A stretch of 31,644 nt of DNA from a virus. Location of the stretch: the IMG/VR virus record IMGVR_UViG_3300028197_000088, positions 1 through 31,644 of that record; one strand, written 5' to 3'. The notes under the pieces are model-generated. The model had not been told where the DNA came from, made no database searches, and worked only from the letters and a program-made list of their open reading frames with translations. Both the position numbers and the translations under genes were made by a program. Positions 7,601 through 14,689 of the stretch are shown in pieces; the stretch's first letter is position 1; the number at the start of each line of letters is the position of its first letter.

Positions 7601-7768
7601 ATGCCATCAGTTAATGAAATGGCACAAGCTCATTTGGGCAATGTGCAAAAAGCAATTCTAGATTTAGAACAACAAAAAGTTCAGATTGACGAGGAAATTG
7701 CAAAACTTAAATCATACCTACAAGAAGGTTATGTAGAATTAAATCCAGAACAAGAAGGGGAGAAGTAA
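7601..7768 (+). CDS. Small coiled-coil hypothetical protein
   Basis: A 55-residue protein with a strong ribosome binding site (GGAGGT, 7591-7596) five bases before its ATG. Residues 8-45 form a continuous Gln/Glu/Lys-rich heptad pattern (LGNVQKAILDLEQQKVQIDE and onward) expected to be a coiled coil. The tail is acidic. The next gene starts two bases after its stop, behind GGGGAGAAG. No family is recognised; similar short coiled coils in phages are often accessory or scaffold-like, but this is not shown. Confidence 0.65.
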   Translation: MPSVNEMAQAHLGNVQKAILDLEQQKVQIDEEIAKLKSYLQEGYVELNPEQEGEK

Positions 7769-7770
7769 AA

Positions 7771-8088
7771 ATGAATAGTGTCGATTTTTTTGAAAGACTT
7801 GATAATGTTTCTAGTGCGTATCACTGGAATATTAATAATAAGAAAGTAGTAGCAACTTTTCAGAGTGGTCCTCACAGGGGAGAAACTTTGAATCCAATTA
7901 CAGCACTGGCTCATAAGTCAGGTCTTGGAGTTTTTGACAACACAAGAGAAGGTACTCAAACAGCAGCAAGCGCACTCGGGTTATCCAGAGATTTTGCTAG
8001 AAATGTTTATAGTGCAACTCTTGGTAGTAACAATCGTGGTAATACTCAAGTTATTCGTGGAAGAATTAGATCAGCATTGGAGTTATAG
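7771..8088 (+). CDS. Hypothetical protein, unknown family
   Basis: A 105-residue basic, soluble protein. It has an N-terminal helix (VDFFERLDNV), then strands (HWNINNKKVVATF), then SGPHRGETLNPITALAHKSG and a helical C-terminal half with GLSRDFARNVYSAT and IRGRIRSALEL. The Arg-rich C-terminal half could bind nucleic acid. It abuts the SSB gene (stop TAG followed directly by ATG), so a replication-linked role is possible but unproven. Confidence 0.75.
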   Translation: MNSVDFFERLDNVSSAYHWNINNKKVVATFQSGPHRGETLNPITALAHKSGLGVFDNTREGTQTAASALGLSRDFARNVYSATLGSNNRGNTQVIRGRIRSALEL

Positions 8089-8430
8089 ATGAATATCAAT
8101 ACGTGGTTGGGGTGTGGAAGATTAACAAAGGATGCAGATTTTAATGTCACCCAAAAAGGAACTTCTATGGCGAAGTTTAGGATGGCAGTAAATGATAGGA
8201 GAAATGACGACACGTTATATCTCAATGTTCTTTGTTTCGGAAAGATGGCAGAAGCATTGAAAGATCATCTTCTGCGAGGCAGATTGGTTGGAGTTCAAGG
8301 TAAGATCAAGATCGACGATTACCAAGATAAAGAGGGTAATCAAAGAAATTCTGTATGCGTTATGGCAGATGAAATTTCTCTTGGTCCTAATCCTAATGGG
8401 ACAACCAATACTGATAAAGATAATACTTAA
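8089..8430 (+). CDS. ssb: Single-stranded DNA-binding protein
   Basis: A 113-residue protein with the bacterial SSB OB-fold pattern: GRLTKDADF at 10-18, KFRMAVNDR at 29-37, YLNVLCFGKMAE at 44-55, and LLRGRLVGVQGKIKIDDYQ at 61-79. The final strand carries CVMADEI. It would coat single-stranded DNA during replication and recombination. It is shorter than E. coli SSB, and its short tail (TDKDNT) lacks the DDDIPF-type protein-interaction tip, as in many phage copies. It is the last gene before a strong terminator at 8488. Confidence 0.85.
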   Translation: MNINTWLGCGRLTKDADFNVTQKGTSMAKFRMAVNDRRNDDTLYLNVLCFGKMAEALKDHLLRGRLVGVQGKIKIDDYQDKEGNQRNSVCVMADEISLGPNPNGTTNTDKDNT

Positions 8431-8487
8431 GATACAGCACATATACTATTATTTATAATAGAATCAAGATGTTATCTTAAGATATAG

Positions 8488-8523
8488 CCTCGGATGTCAC
8501 AAGCATCCGGGGTTATTTTTTTT
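8488..8523 (+). terminator. Rho-independent terminator after ssb
   Basis: CCTCGGATG (8488-8496) pairs with CATCCGGGG (8504-8512), nine base pairs with one G-U, around a seven-base loop. A T-rich run follows (8513-8523). It ends the guaC-to-ssb transcription unit. Immediately downstream is a promoter at 8535. Bases 8431-8487 before it hold no gene; ATAATAGAATC and repeated AAGAT blocks there show no clear function. Confidence 0.85.
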
Positions 8524-8534
8524 AAAGTTCGCCC

Positions 8535-8562
8535 TTGACTAAGACGATAAAAAGGTTATAAT
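8535..8562 (+). promoter_or_regulatory. Sigma70-type promoter, second copy
   Basis: TTGACT (8535-8540), then 16 bases, then a perfect TATAAT (8557-8562). It lies 12 bases after the T run of the ssb terminator and starts a new transcription unit at 8652. Its core GACGATAAAAAGGTTATAA closely matches the promoter before rIIB. Confidence 0.8.
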
Positions 8563-8587
8563 GAAGTAAATGCAGAATCATACCATC

Positions 8588-8633
8588 ATCTAGTTTATTC
8601 TAGATCCACATTGTATTCTGCTATCACACAATA
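8588..8633 (+). repeat. Structured 5' leader, copy 2 of a two-copy element
   Basis: ATCTAG (8588-8593), TTTATT, CTAGAT (8600-8605), CCACATTGT (8606-8614) and CACACAATA (8625-8633) repeat the blocks found at 1567-1607. The spacer between ATTGT and ACAAT differs in length and sequence, but the ability to pair is kept. This suggests selection on the structure or on the two conserved blocks. It sits between the promoter and the ribosome binding site (AAAGGAAA) of the gene at 8652. Confidence 0.55.
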
Positions 8634-8651
8634 ATAACAAAGGAAATTATC

Positions 8652-9008
8652 ATGGGACACGAAGGGTCAGTATTGTCGGATTTGATTGGATTTGCTATGA
8701 TACTTGTTGGAGGGTATTATTTTATCGCTGCTTTTGTTGCTGCTACAAAAATTGATCTAGATAATGTCGAGTTATTTACAATGCAAGACAAAGTTGCGCC
8801 CGTTGCTACTGTAAAAGCTACTGTTAAAAGTAAAACCAAAGTCAAAGCAGAGCCAGAACATGATCAGTTCCAACAAGACTGCATAGATGCTTTGAAATCT
8901 TTAGGAATTAAATCTAAAAAAGAAAGACAATACTTATTTAATACTATTATGAATAAACATAATACTCAAACGATACAAGAGTTTTTGCGCTACGCTCTCA
9001 AAGGATAA
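8652..9008 (+). CDS. Membrane-anchored protein with RuvA-C-like helical end
   Basis: A 118-residue protein. Residues 9-31 (LIGFAMILVG, then GYYFIAAFVA) form one transmembrane helix. Residues 48-70 are a Lys/Val/Ala-rich linker. Residues 73-117 (FQQDCIDALKSLGIKSKK, then the C-terminal helices) look like a small three-helix domain, faintly similar to RuvA domain III or UBA-type folds. It is the first gene behind a near-consensus promoter and the conserved leader, so it is probably well expressed early. Function unknown; membrane tethering of a partner protein is only a guess. Confidence 0.75.
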   Translation: MGHEGSVLSDLIGFAMILVGGYYFIAAFVAATKIDLDNVELFTMQDKVAPVATVKATVKSKTKVKAEPEHDQFQQDCIDALKSLGIKSKKERQYLFNTIMNKHNTQTIQEFLRYALKG

Positions 9009-9011
9009 GAT

Positions 9012-9662
9012 ATGAAAAAATACACATACGATATTACCAAATTTGACTTTGCGAAAGTAATTAAAAGCATATTTAAAACAGATGATCTAGATAATATACA
9101 TAATATTTTAAAACATAATAACGAAATACCAGATGACCCTTCTAAAGATCAAAAGACAGCGTTTCATAAAATATTTTATGCTTCTTTTGAAGATGAAGAT
9201 GATAAGGTATTGCCACTGTATAGATCTTTTGTTAAACATATTAAAGATACTCATTATAAGGACAAGAGTTTAATTTATCAGGCAAGACCTACATTTAGAG
9301 TTCATTGTCCAGATAATATTGCTGTGGCGAAATGGCACAAAGACAAACTATACAATCACTCAGATAAAGAGATTAATATATTTTTGCCAATCACTAATGC
9401 GTTTGGATCTAATACAATATGGGCTGAAAGTAAAGAAGATTTAGGTGACTACTCTCCAATAAATGCAGACTATGGAGAATATTTTGTGTGGAATGGAGCT
9501 AACCTAAATCATGGGAACAAAAAAAATGATACTGGAATTAGTAGAGTTTCTTTTGATTTCAGAGTTATAGAGGAAAAAGATTTTAGCTATGTAGGAACCA
9601 GCGTTACTCAAAAAGTAGAAATGTCTTTAGGAAAATACTGGAGTAAGGTAGATGAAGAATAA
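9012..9662 (+). CDS. 2OG-Fe(II) oxygenase-like protein
   Basis: A 216-residue protein whose second half fits the double-stranded beta-helix of 2-oxoglutarate and Fe(II) dioxygenases. Candidate iron ligands are His109 and Asp111 in WHKD and His167 in NLNHGN, with Arg178 (ISRVSFDFRV) for 2OG binding. The strand EINIFLPITNAFGSNTIWAE lies between, as expected. The pattern resembles StrG and phytanoyl-type enzymes. Such enzymes hydroxylate small molecules, sugars, proteins or nucleic acids; the substrate here is unknown. It sits next to a deoxyribosyltransferase-like gene and glycosyltransferases, so base or sugar modification is possible. It overlaps the next gene by 11 bases. Confidence 0.75.
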   Translation: MKKYTYDITKFDFAKVIKSIFKTDDLDNIHNILKHNNEIPDDPSKDQKTAFHKIFYASFEDEDDKVLPLYRSFVKHIKDTHYKDKSLIYQARPTFRVHCPDNIAVAKWHKDKLYNHSDKEINIFLPITNAFGSNTIWAESKEDLGDYSPINADYGEYFVWNGANLNHGNKKNDTGISRVSFDFRVIEEKDFSYVGTSVTQKVEMSLGKYWSKVDEE

Positions 9663-10182
9663 TCTCAAGAACATGAGAACTTACTTAGTTGGTGCTATGG
9701 ATAGAGTTGTAGATGGCGGCATTGGCTGGAGGAAGGCTATAACCCCAATGCTATCAGAACTTGACGTACAAGTACTTAATCCTTGTGAAAAACCTATAGA
9801 GTCAGCAAAAGAGACCCCAGATACTAGACAGATTATAAATTATTATAAAGAAACTGGACAGTTTAATAAGATCAGAGAAGAATATGGTCATATTAGGAAT
9901 GCAGACTTAAGATGTGTCGATGTGTCTGATTTTATTATCGCTAACATAGATATGAATGTTCACATGTGTGGATCATACGAAGAAATATCTACAGCAAACA
10001 GGCAGAAGAAGCCGATACTAGTATGGTGTGAACAAGGTAAGATGCTAGCACCTAATTGGTTATTTTTTATGCTGCCACACGAGCATATATTTAGTTCGAT
10101 GGATCAATTGTTGGCATACTTATATGACGTATCAAGAGCAAAAGAAACTTCAAAACTTAAAAGGTGGTTTTTCTTTGAGTAA
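9652..10182 (+). CDS. Nucleoside 2-deoxyribosyltransferase-like protein
   Basis: A 176-residue protein with the pattern of the nucleoside 2-deoxyribosyltransferase superfamily. It has a first strand with YLVGAMD at 11-17, the mid-domain DVSDFIIANIDM at 90-101, then CGSYEEISTANRQKKPILVW, where Glu110 or Glu111 is the likely nucleophile. The final KMLAPNWLFFM is also typical. These enzymes swap bases on deoxyribosides or hydrolyse deoxynucleotides. GGAGTAAGG precedes the ATG at 9652; an in-frame ATG at 9673 is a weaker alternative. The substrate is not determined, and relatives include nucleotide hydrolases and ADP-ribose-type enzymes. Confidence 0.65.
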   Translation: MKNNLKNMRTYLVGAMDRVVDGGIGWRKAITPMLSELDVQVLNPCEKPIESAKETPDTRQIINYYKETGQFNKIREEYGHIRNADLRCVDVSDFIIANIDMNVHMCGSYEEISTANRQKKPILVWCEQGKMLAPNWLFFMLPHEHIFSSMDQLLAYLYDVSRAKETSKLKRWFFFE

Positions 10183-10909
10183 AAAATTAAATTTAGATAA
10201 TACAACTTTACTTTCTATTGTTGGAAATCCAAAACATTTAAAATTCACCAAGATGGCAATGAATCATTGTTTATCTCAAGTTGATTTTAAAAAAACTTCA
10301 CTTCTTTACTGTGAAGACGACGATGAATTTGAAACTCACAAGATACCATATTTAGATCTTGCTATGTATAATAAGTTTTGCGTAGAAGAATTATATAAAT
10401 ATGTAGATACTGACTTCTGCCTAATTGTACAGTGGGACGGATTTATAATTGATACCAGCTATTGGACAGATGATTTTATGGAGTATGATTATATTGGCAG
10501 TCCTTGGGCAGATTGGGGCTTTACTGTCGGCAATGGTGGATTTTCTTTAAGGAGTAAAAAGTATTTAGATATTTCATCTAAGAAAAAATATATTAGTAAC
10601 AAACATCTACAAGATAAATATAAAGGTCACTACTTCGCCTCTGGTCATGTGTGTCCTGAAGATTTTTATCTATGCCACATGCTTAAAGACGATATGGTAA
10701 ATGATGGAATAAAATTTGCCACGCCAGAATTAGCATATCAATTTTCCGTAGAACATCAAGGTATTGGCGTACTACCGGGACATGAGGATAAGGGGAGTTG
10801 GGTGTGCAAAACATTTAATCCTATGAAATTAGAAACGTATAAGTCATTTGGATTTCATGGTAAATTCAACGTAGCAGGAATGAAGGAATTATTGAAATAT
10901 GAACATTAA
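10175..10909 (+). CDS. DUF5672-type glycosyltransferase
   Basis: The protein matches the DUF5672 (putative GT) pattern: LIVQWDGFII, WTDDFMEYDYIGSPWADWG, VGNGGFSLRSKKYLD, CPEDFYLCHML, and IKFATPELAYQFSVEH near the end. The order and spacing are typical, and the PED motif is the likely acid residue. I prefer a TTG start at 10175 (244 residues) because AAGGTGG lies seven bases before it and it overlaps the upstream gene by only 8 bases. An ATG at 10124 would give 261 residues but has no visible ribosome binding site. It overlaps the following glycosyltransferase gene by 11 bases, which suggests joint action on one glycan. Confidence 0.8.
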   Translation: MSKKLNLDNTTLLSIVGNPKHLKFTKMAMNHCLSQVDFKKTSLLYCEDDDEFETHKIPYLDLAMYNKFCVEELYKYVDTDFCLIVQWDGFIIDTSYWTDDFMEYDYIGSPWADWGFTVGNGGFSLRSKKYLDISSKKKYISNKHLQDKYKGHYFASGHVCPEDFYLCHMLKDDMVNDGIKFATPELAYQFSVEHQGIGVLPGHEDKGSWVCKTFNPMKLETYKSFGFHGKFNVAGMKELLKYEH

Positions 10910-11975
10910 TTTAGTAGCACCGATTAATCAATTAGGATATGGAGTGGCTGGACTAAACATAGCTAAGTGTCTAGACGAACATTCAGATGTAAGCTTGTTT
11001 CCTATGGGTCCAATAGAGGTAACTAATCAAGAAGACGCTGAGTATATTAGAAAATGCTTACATAAATCACAGATGTTAGATTTTAAAGCTCCGTGCATTA
11101 AAATTTGGCATCAACATGACATGGCTCAATTTGCTGGAAAAGGCAAGAGAGTTGCATTTCCTTTTTTTGAGTTGAATGTATTTAATGATATCGAAAAACA
11201 TCATTTAAATAATGTAGATATGATTTTTGTTACGTGTGATTGGGCAAAGGATATATGTGTTAATAATCTTGACATACATGAAGACAAAATTAAAACGATT
11301 CCTTTGGGTGTAGATAATAATATATTTCATCCTAACCACAATATTAGTGCTGGGAAAACTATTTTTTACAACTGTGGCAAATGGGAAATCAGAAAAGGTC
11401 ATGACGTTTTGGTAGATATGTTTTGCAAGGCGTTTAATGAGGATGATAATGTAGAACTATGGATGATGTGCAGCAACCCCTTTCTACAACCACAAGAGCA
11501 AAAAGAGTGGGAAAATTTATATATTAACTCTAAATTAGGATCTAAAATAAAGATACTTCCAAGGGCAAAGACGCAAACAGAAGTGTATAATATAATGAGT
11601 GAAATAGATTGTGGCGTGTTTCCATCAAGAGCAGAGGGATGGAATCTAGAACTATTAGAATTAATGTCTTGCGGTAAAAATGTAATTGCTACAAACTATT
11701 CAGCGCACACTGCTTTTTGTGACAAAAGTAACTGTAATCTAGTTGATATCAAGGAAACAGAATCAGCTTATGATGGCAAGTGGTTTTTTGGTAGCGGAGA
11801 TTGGGCCAAAATAGAAGATTCTCAAATAGATGCGTTTGTAGACATTATGAGATCTATTCACAATAAAAAACAAAATGAAAATCTACCAATAAATCAAGGT
11901 GGTATCAAAACTTCTGAAAATTTTTCATGGTCTAACTCTGCAAGAAAGATTATACAACATGTTCAACTTTTTTAA
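10899..11975 (+). CDS. GT4-family glycosyltransferase
   Basis: A 358-residue GT-B fold enzyme. The N-terminal domain begins with a strand and loop (INLVAPINQLGYGVAG) typical of acceptor-side domains. TIPLGVDNNIFHP at 133-145 is the family's domain linker. YNCGKWEIRKGHDVLVDMF at 157-175 opens the donor-binding domain with a Lys at the KG position, and the EX7E motif is Glu246 to Glu254 (EGWNLELLE). This is a retaining, nucleotide-sugar-dependent glycosyltransferase. Its sugar and acceptor are unknown. It overlaps neighbours on both sides, forming a glycan gene block with the DUF5672 gene. Confidence 0.85.
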   Translation: MNINLVAPINQLGYGVAGLNIAKCLDEHSDVSLFPMGPIEVTNQEDAEYIRKCLHKSQMLDFKAPCIKIWHQHDMAQFAGKGKRVAFPFFELNVFNDIEKHHLNNVDMIFVTCDWAKDICVNNLDIHEDKIKTIPLGVDNNIFHPNHNISAGKTIFYNCGKWEIRKGHDVLVDMFCKAFNEDDNVELWMMCSNPFLQPQEQKEWENLYINSKLGSKIKILPRAKTQTEVYNIMSEIDCGVFPSRAEGWNLELLELMSCGKNVIATNYSAHTAFCDKSNCNLVDIKETESAYDGKWFFGSGDWAKIEDSQIDAFVDIMRSIHNKKQNENLPINQGGIKTSENFSWSNSARKIIQHVQLF

Positions 11976-12315
11976 AAAGAAACAGGCAGAACAACCTGAA
12001 CCAATAGAATTAGCCAGCATAAAACTTTATATTGGAGAAGATTCTATGGAAGAACCAAGAATAGCTATAAATTTAGAAGAGTATGACGAGGTATCTTTAA
12101 ATGCTTTAGCCAAGTTAGTTAACTTATTAACGGAAGATAGTTTAGTTGTAGAAACAATAAATATAATTAAAAATTTCTGTATGGAATCTAAACAAGAAGA
12201 AGTTTTATTATTTTTATTGTCGCAAATTCATAACACACAATATCTTAAGAAAATGGAAGAAGAACAAAAGAATAGCAAGCCCTGCATCAAACCTTCTGAG
12301 TTATATCAAGCATGA
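11959..12315 (+). CDS. Acidic helical hypothetical protein
   Basis: The ATG at 11959 is chosen over one at 11899 because it gives an MFNFFKKKQAEQ start, a short aromatic-basic head, and avoids a 77-base overlap with the glycosyltransferase. The 118-residue protein then has IKLYIGEDSMEEPRIAINLE (strands) and a helical, Leu/Glu-rich remainder. No catalytic motif is visible. The last bases form an ATGA overlap with the next gene, which suggests the two products are made together. Confidence 0.7.
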   Translation: MFNFFKKKQAEQPEPIELASIKLYIGEDSMEEPRIAINLEEYDEVSLNALAKLVNLLTEDSLVVETINIIKNFCMESKQEEVLLFLLSQIHNTQYLKKMEEEQKNSKPCIKPSELYQA

Positions 12316-12737
12316 GTACAATGAAAAGAGAAATAGGATGGCAAAAATATGAGATGTTATTAGAAGAACAAGTAACGTCTCCATTTTTATCTGAACTATT
12401 GAAACACACTATGAATTCTTTATCTACAGTAGAAGACAAGGAAGATGTAGAAATTACGTATGAGGACATATCTGAAGATGGAGTTGAGGAAGTAGATCCT
12501 ATAGTTCTTCCCATCAATTCAAAGCTCATAGAAGATGCCTTACTTGTTACAAATTTTGATTGTTGGATAGCTCATACTAATTTTGATATCACTGAAAAGA
12601 TTAAAAAAACTTTAGACAATATTGAAGGTGTAGAAATACTCAAAGTAATGAGTAGATATAGATTTTTTATAGGAGTTGGAAAAATGTTTAAATTCCAACA
12701 TGTTCGTGGCACGATAGAGGAAAAATTACTAGAATAA
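12312..12737 (+). CDS. Hypothetical protein with a conserved-looking C-terminal alpha/beta domain
   Basis: A 141-residue protein. Residues 1-65 are acidic and probably flexible (TVEDKEDVEITYEDISEDGV). Residues 75-141 look folded: LLVTNFDCWIAHTNFDITEK, then GVEILKVMSRYRFFIGVGKM. The pairing of HTNF with SRYRF is the most distinctive feature and looks like a phage-conserved family, but I cannot name it. It lies between an ATGA-coupled unknown and the sigma-like gene. Confidence 0.7.
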   Translation: MSTMKREIGWQKYEMLLEEQVTSPFLSELLKHTMNSLSTVEDKEDVEITYEDISEDGVEEVDPIVLPINSKLIEDALLVTNFDCWIAHTNFDITEKIKKTLDNIEGVEILKVMSRYRFFIGVGKMFKFQHVRGTIEEKLLE

Positions 12738-12749
12738 AGGTTTACTAAA

Positions 12750-13226
12750 ATGGAAAATTGCATAAATACAAAGATTGAACAAGCTCTAAAAAACAAGGAC
12801 ATTAAAAACATAATGCATAAAGCGTCTTCTAGATTTATGAAAGGTCTAGATCAAGATACTATTTATACATGCCAAATTAATGCACTTTGGAAGGCTTTTG
12901 TTAATTTTAAGCCAGAGAAAAATACTAAATTCACCACATATCTGTATAAAGGTGTGTTTATAGAATGTTTAAAAGCCATAAAATTTGAACGTAGACAAGA
13001 TTTTTGCAGTAGGAGTATTCACGCTAATATACCAGCAAAAAACCAAACTAATACAATGTTTGATATTTTAGACGCAATTGATAGCCATGAAGACATGGAA
13101 TTGATTCTAGACAAGTATCAGAATATGACAATTCAAGAAATGGCAGACAAGCGTGAATATAGCAGGGAAACAGTGAGGAAAAAGCTGAAAAAAATATATA
13201 GTCAGCTGAAAATTGCTTTTGATTAG
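12750..13226 (+). CDS. Phage RNA polymerase sigma factor-like protein
   Basis: A 158-residue protein with the two essential sigma70-family regions. Residues ~20-82 fit region 2: Asp-rich LDQDTIYTCQ, then ALWKAFVNFKPEKNTKFTTY and YKGVFIECLKAI, as in the core-binding and -10-recognition helices. Residues ~115-155 (MTIQEMADKREYSRETVRKK) fit a region 4 helix-turn-helix, which would read the -35 element or contact a partner. There is no region 1.1 or 3, as in small phage factors such as T4 gp55. It is the last gene before 13304 and the virion genes, so it may direct late transcription. Its target promoters are not identified here. Confidence 0.78.
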   Translation: MENCINTKIEQALKNKDIKNIMHKASSRFMKGLDQDTIYTCQINALWKAFVNFKPEKNTKFTTYLYKGVFIECLKAIKFERRQDFCSRSIHANIPAKNQTNTMFDILDAIDSHEDMELILDKYQNMTIQEMADKREYSRETVRKKLKKIYSQLKIAFD

Positions 13227-13303
13227 TGTATACATTAATAGGAAAAAGGACTTATTTTTTAGGAATTTGACGTAATATCATGTCTTAAATATTTGGAGAT
13301 ATT

Positions 13304-14017
13304 ATGGCTACTAAACAAGTGCAAACGACTAATGATAACGATGTAACTTCAGCCACAACTGTCAATGATGGTGGTGCTGTTGTAAATGGTGGAGCAATTG
13401 TTGCTGGCAATCCTATGACTGTCAACAAGGCTCTGATAGACATTGCTGACGGTAATGATTCAGATTATGGTGCGAAAGTCGTCCATAAGAATCATGCTTC
13501 CAGCAAAGATTTTTCTGGGGTTATCGAAGCTCTAGGAAATGGTAATGGTACATTTGCTTTCACGCCAAATCCACAAGAAGGGGAAAGAAATTTTCTTATT
13601 CGTGGAGCTGGCACAGCTGATGGCAATAATGAGATTAATAACTCTTCTAGCAATGTTCTGGCGATGCCAGATTCAGAAGTTGGATTAAGAGGTGTTAGTG
13701 ACATTCATGGTATCATTGCTACTAATCAATTGGGAGAACGTGCAAACGCTGATGGAAGCACATCCACAGTTAAAGCATTTAACTATCTTGTTAAACCCTC
13801 AACAGCAATGGTTCCGGGTAGAACAAAGGGTGATGACGCTGGAGATGCTTCAACGTTTGTCAACCCAGTTGATGGTACTGATGCTGTAAGTTCAGAAATT
13901 TTCCCAACTAGAGCTGTTCCGGGTGAACTAACATTCATGTTTGGCGGTCCAAATCCAACAAACGTTAATGATAGTAATTCTCAGAGCTATAAAGCAAAAG
14001 ATAGTCACGAAGCATAA
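13304..14017 (+). CDS. Probable virion or abundant phage protein, unknown family
   Basis: A 237-residue protein rich in Gly, Asn, Ala, Ser, Thr and Asp, with no cysteine and very few aromatic residues. The N-terminal 45 residues are low-complexity (VNDGGAVVNGGAIVAGNP). A later region has NGTFAFTPNPQEGERNF, GVSDIHGIIATNQLGER and TFMFGGPNPTN. This composition suits an extracellular or particle protein. It stands alone between a 77-base gap and a strong hairpin with a UUCG tetraloop, suggesting high, separate expression. GGAG lies five bases before the ATG. No named family is recognised; decoration or other structural role is an inference. Confidence 0.75.
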   Translation: MATKQVQTTNDNDVTSATTVNDGGAVVNGGAIVAGNPMTVNKALIDIADGNDSDYGAKVVHKNHASSKDFSGVIEALGNGNGTFAFTPNPQEGERNFLIRGAGTADGNNEINNSSSNVLAMPDSEVGLRGVSDIHGIIATNQLGERANADGSTSTVKAFNYLVKPSTAMVPGRTKGDDAGDASTFVNPVDGTDAVSSEIFPTRAVPGELTFMFGGPNPTNVNDSNSQSYKAKDSHEA

Positions 14018-14035
14018 TAATTTATTATTAGTACA

Positions 14036-14066
14036 AGGGTAGCACCTCTTCGGGGGTGCTTACCCT
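14036..14066 (+). terminator. Hairpin with UUCG tetraloop, probable terminator
   Basis: AGGGTA (14036-14041) pairs with TACCCT (14061-14066). Inside it, GCACCTC (14042-14048) pairs with GGGGTGC (14053-14059; one G-U). One unpaired T (14060) bulges. The loop is C(UUCG)G, an exceptionally stable tetraloop. The following T-rich stretch is short (ATTTCT), so termination may be partial. Confidence 0.75.
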
Positions 14067-14097
14067 ATTTCTACCTAAAACATCGTGGAGAAAATTT

Positions 14098-14688
14098 GTG
14101 ATAGAAATTAACCCAGAGATTATAGCACTTATATTTGGTGGAATTAGCGGTATAACTGGGCTTATTACGCTGATATGGAAGAAATTTCTAAAGCCAATAG
14201 TGAAATTATGTAAAAATCAAGATTTTTTTATGGAATCTGTTAATGAAATAAAAAAAGAATTATCTACTAATGGTGGAAGTAGCCTAAAAGATGCTATTAT
14301 AGGCATGAGAGAAACCGTTGATAGAATAGAAGAAAGACAAAATGTAATCATACAAAGAACTAAAGCAGCACTGCATTATAGCAGTATGGCGCTGTTTGAA
14401 ACAGACAAATCAGGAAGATTAATTTGGAGTAATGCAAACCTGTGTGAACTTACTAAAGATATAGTAACAAGCATAGAAGGGTTTGATTGGATTAATCTGT
14501 TCACGGAAGATGAAAGAGAAGAAGTACTTTCTGAATTTAAATCTTGTTTACATATGAACAGGAGATTTAGCAAAGTAACAGTCATGCAGAACAATAAAAC
14601 GGTAAGACTATTGGGGTATCCTTATAGGATTACAGACTTAGAGCATGGCGGCTTTCTAGTTAGTATAACACAAGAAAATGAGGCATAA
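14098..14688 (+). CDS. Membrane-anchored PAS-domain-like protein
   Basis: GTG at 14098 with GGAG (14087-14090) is the likely start (196 residues). Residues 7-28 form a transmembrane helix (IIALIFGGISGITGLITLIW), followed by a basic KKFLKP stop. Residues 42-90 are a helical, coiled-coil-like stretch. Residues 93-191 follow the PAS pattern: SMALFETDKSGRLIWSNANL, then LTKDI and GFDWINLFTEDEREEV, and a C-terminal sheet with VRLLGYPYR and GFLVSIT. PAS domains sense ligands, redox state or partners. There is no kinase or output domain, so it may act by protein contact at the membrane. It lies directly before a holin-like gene and a papain-like protease, a placement that suggests lysis or entry control. 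The PAS call is by pattern only. Confidence 0.7.
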   Translation: MIEINPEIIALIFGGISGITGLITLIWKKFLKPIVKLCKNQDFFMESVNEIKKELSTNGGSSLKDAIIGMRETVDRIEERQNVIIQRTKAALHYSSMALFETDKSGRLIWSNANLCELTKDIVTSIEGFDWINLFTEDEREEVLSEFKSCLHMNRRFSKVTVMQNNKTVRLLGYPYRITDLEHGGFLVSITQENEA

Positions 14689-14689
14689 A

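Noticed and set aside
8431-8487. Small RNA or gene between ssb and the terminator
   Set aside because: Only AT-rich sequence with short AAGAT repeats; no frame with a start signal and no second stable hairpin.
10124-10174. ATG start at 10124 for the DUF5672 gene
   Set aside because: No ribosome binding site and a 59-base overlap with the previous gene; TTG at 10175 has AAGGTGG at good spacing. Not excluded with certainty.
13266-13290. TTGACG as a sigma70 -35 box before 13304
   Set aside because: No acceptable -10 box lies 16-18 bases downstream, and any start site would be too close to the ATG.
13285-13292. TTAAATAT as a T4-type late promoter for the gene at 13304
   Set aside because: It lies only 11 bases before the ATG, so the transcript would start at or inside the ribosome binding site; the match to TATAAATA is also imperfect.
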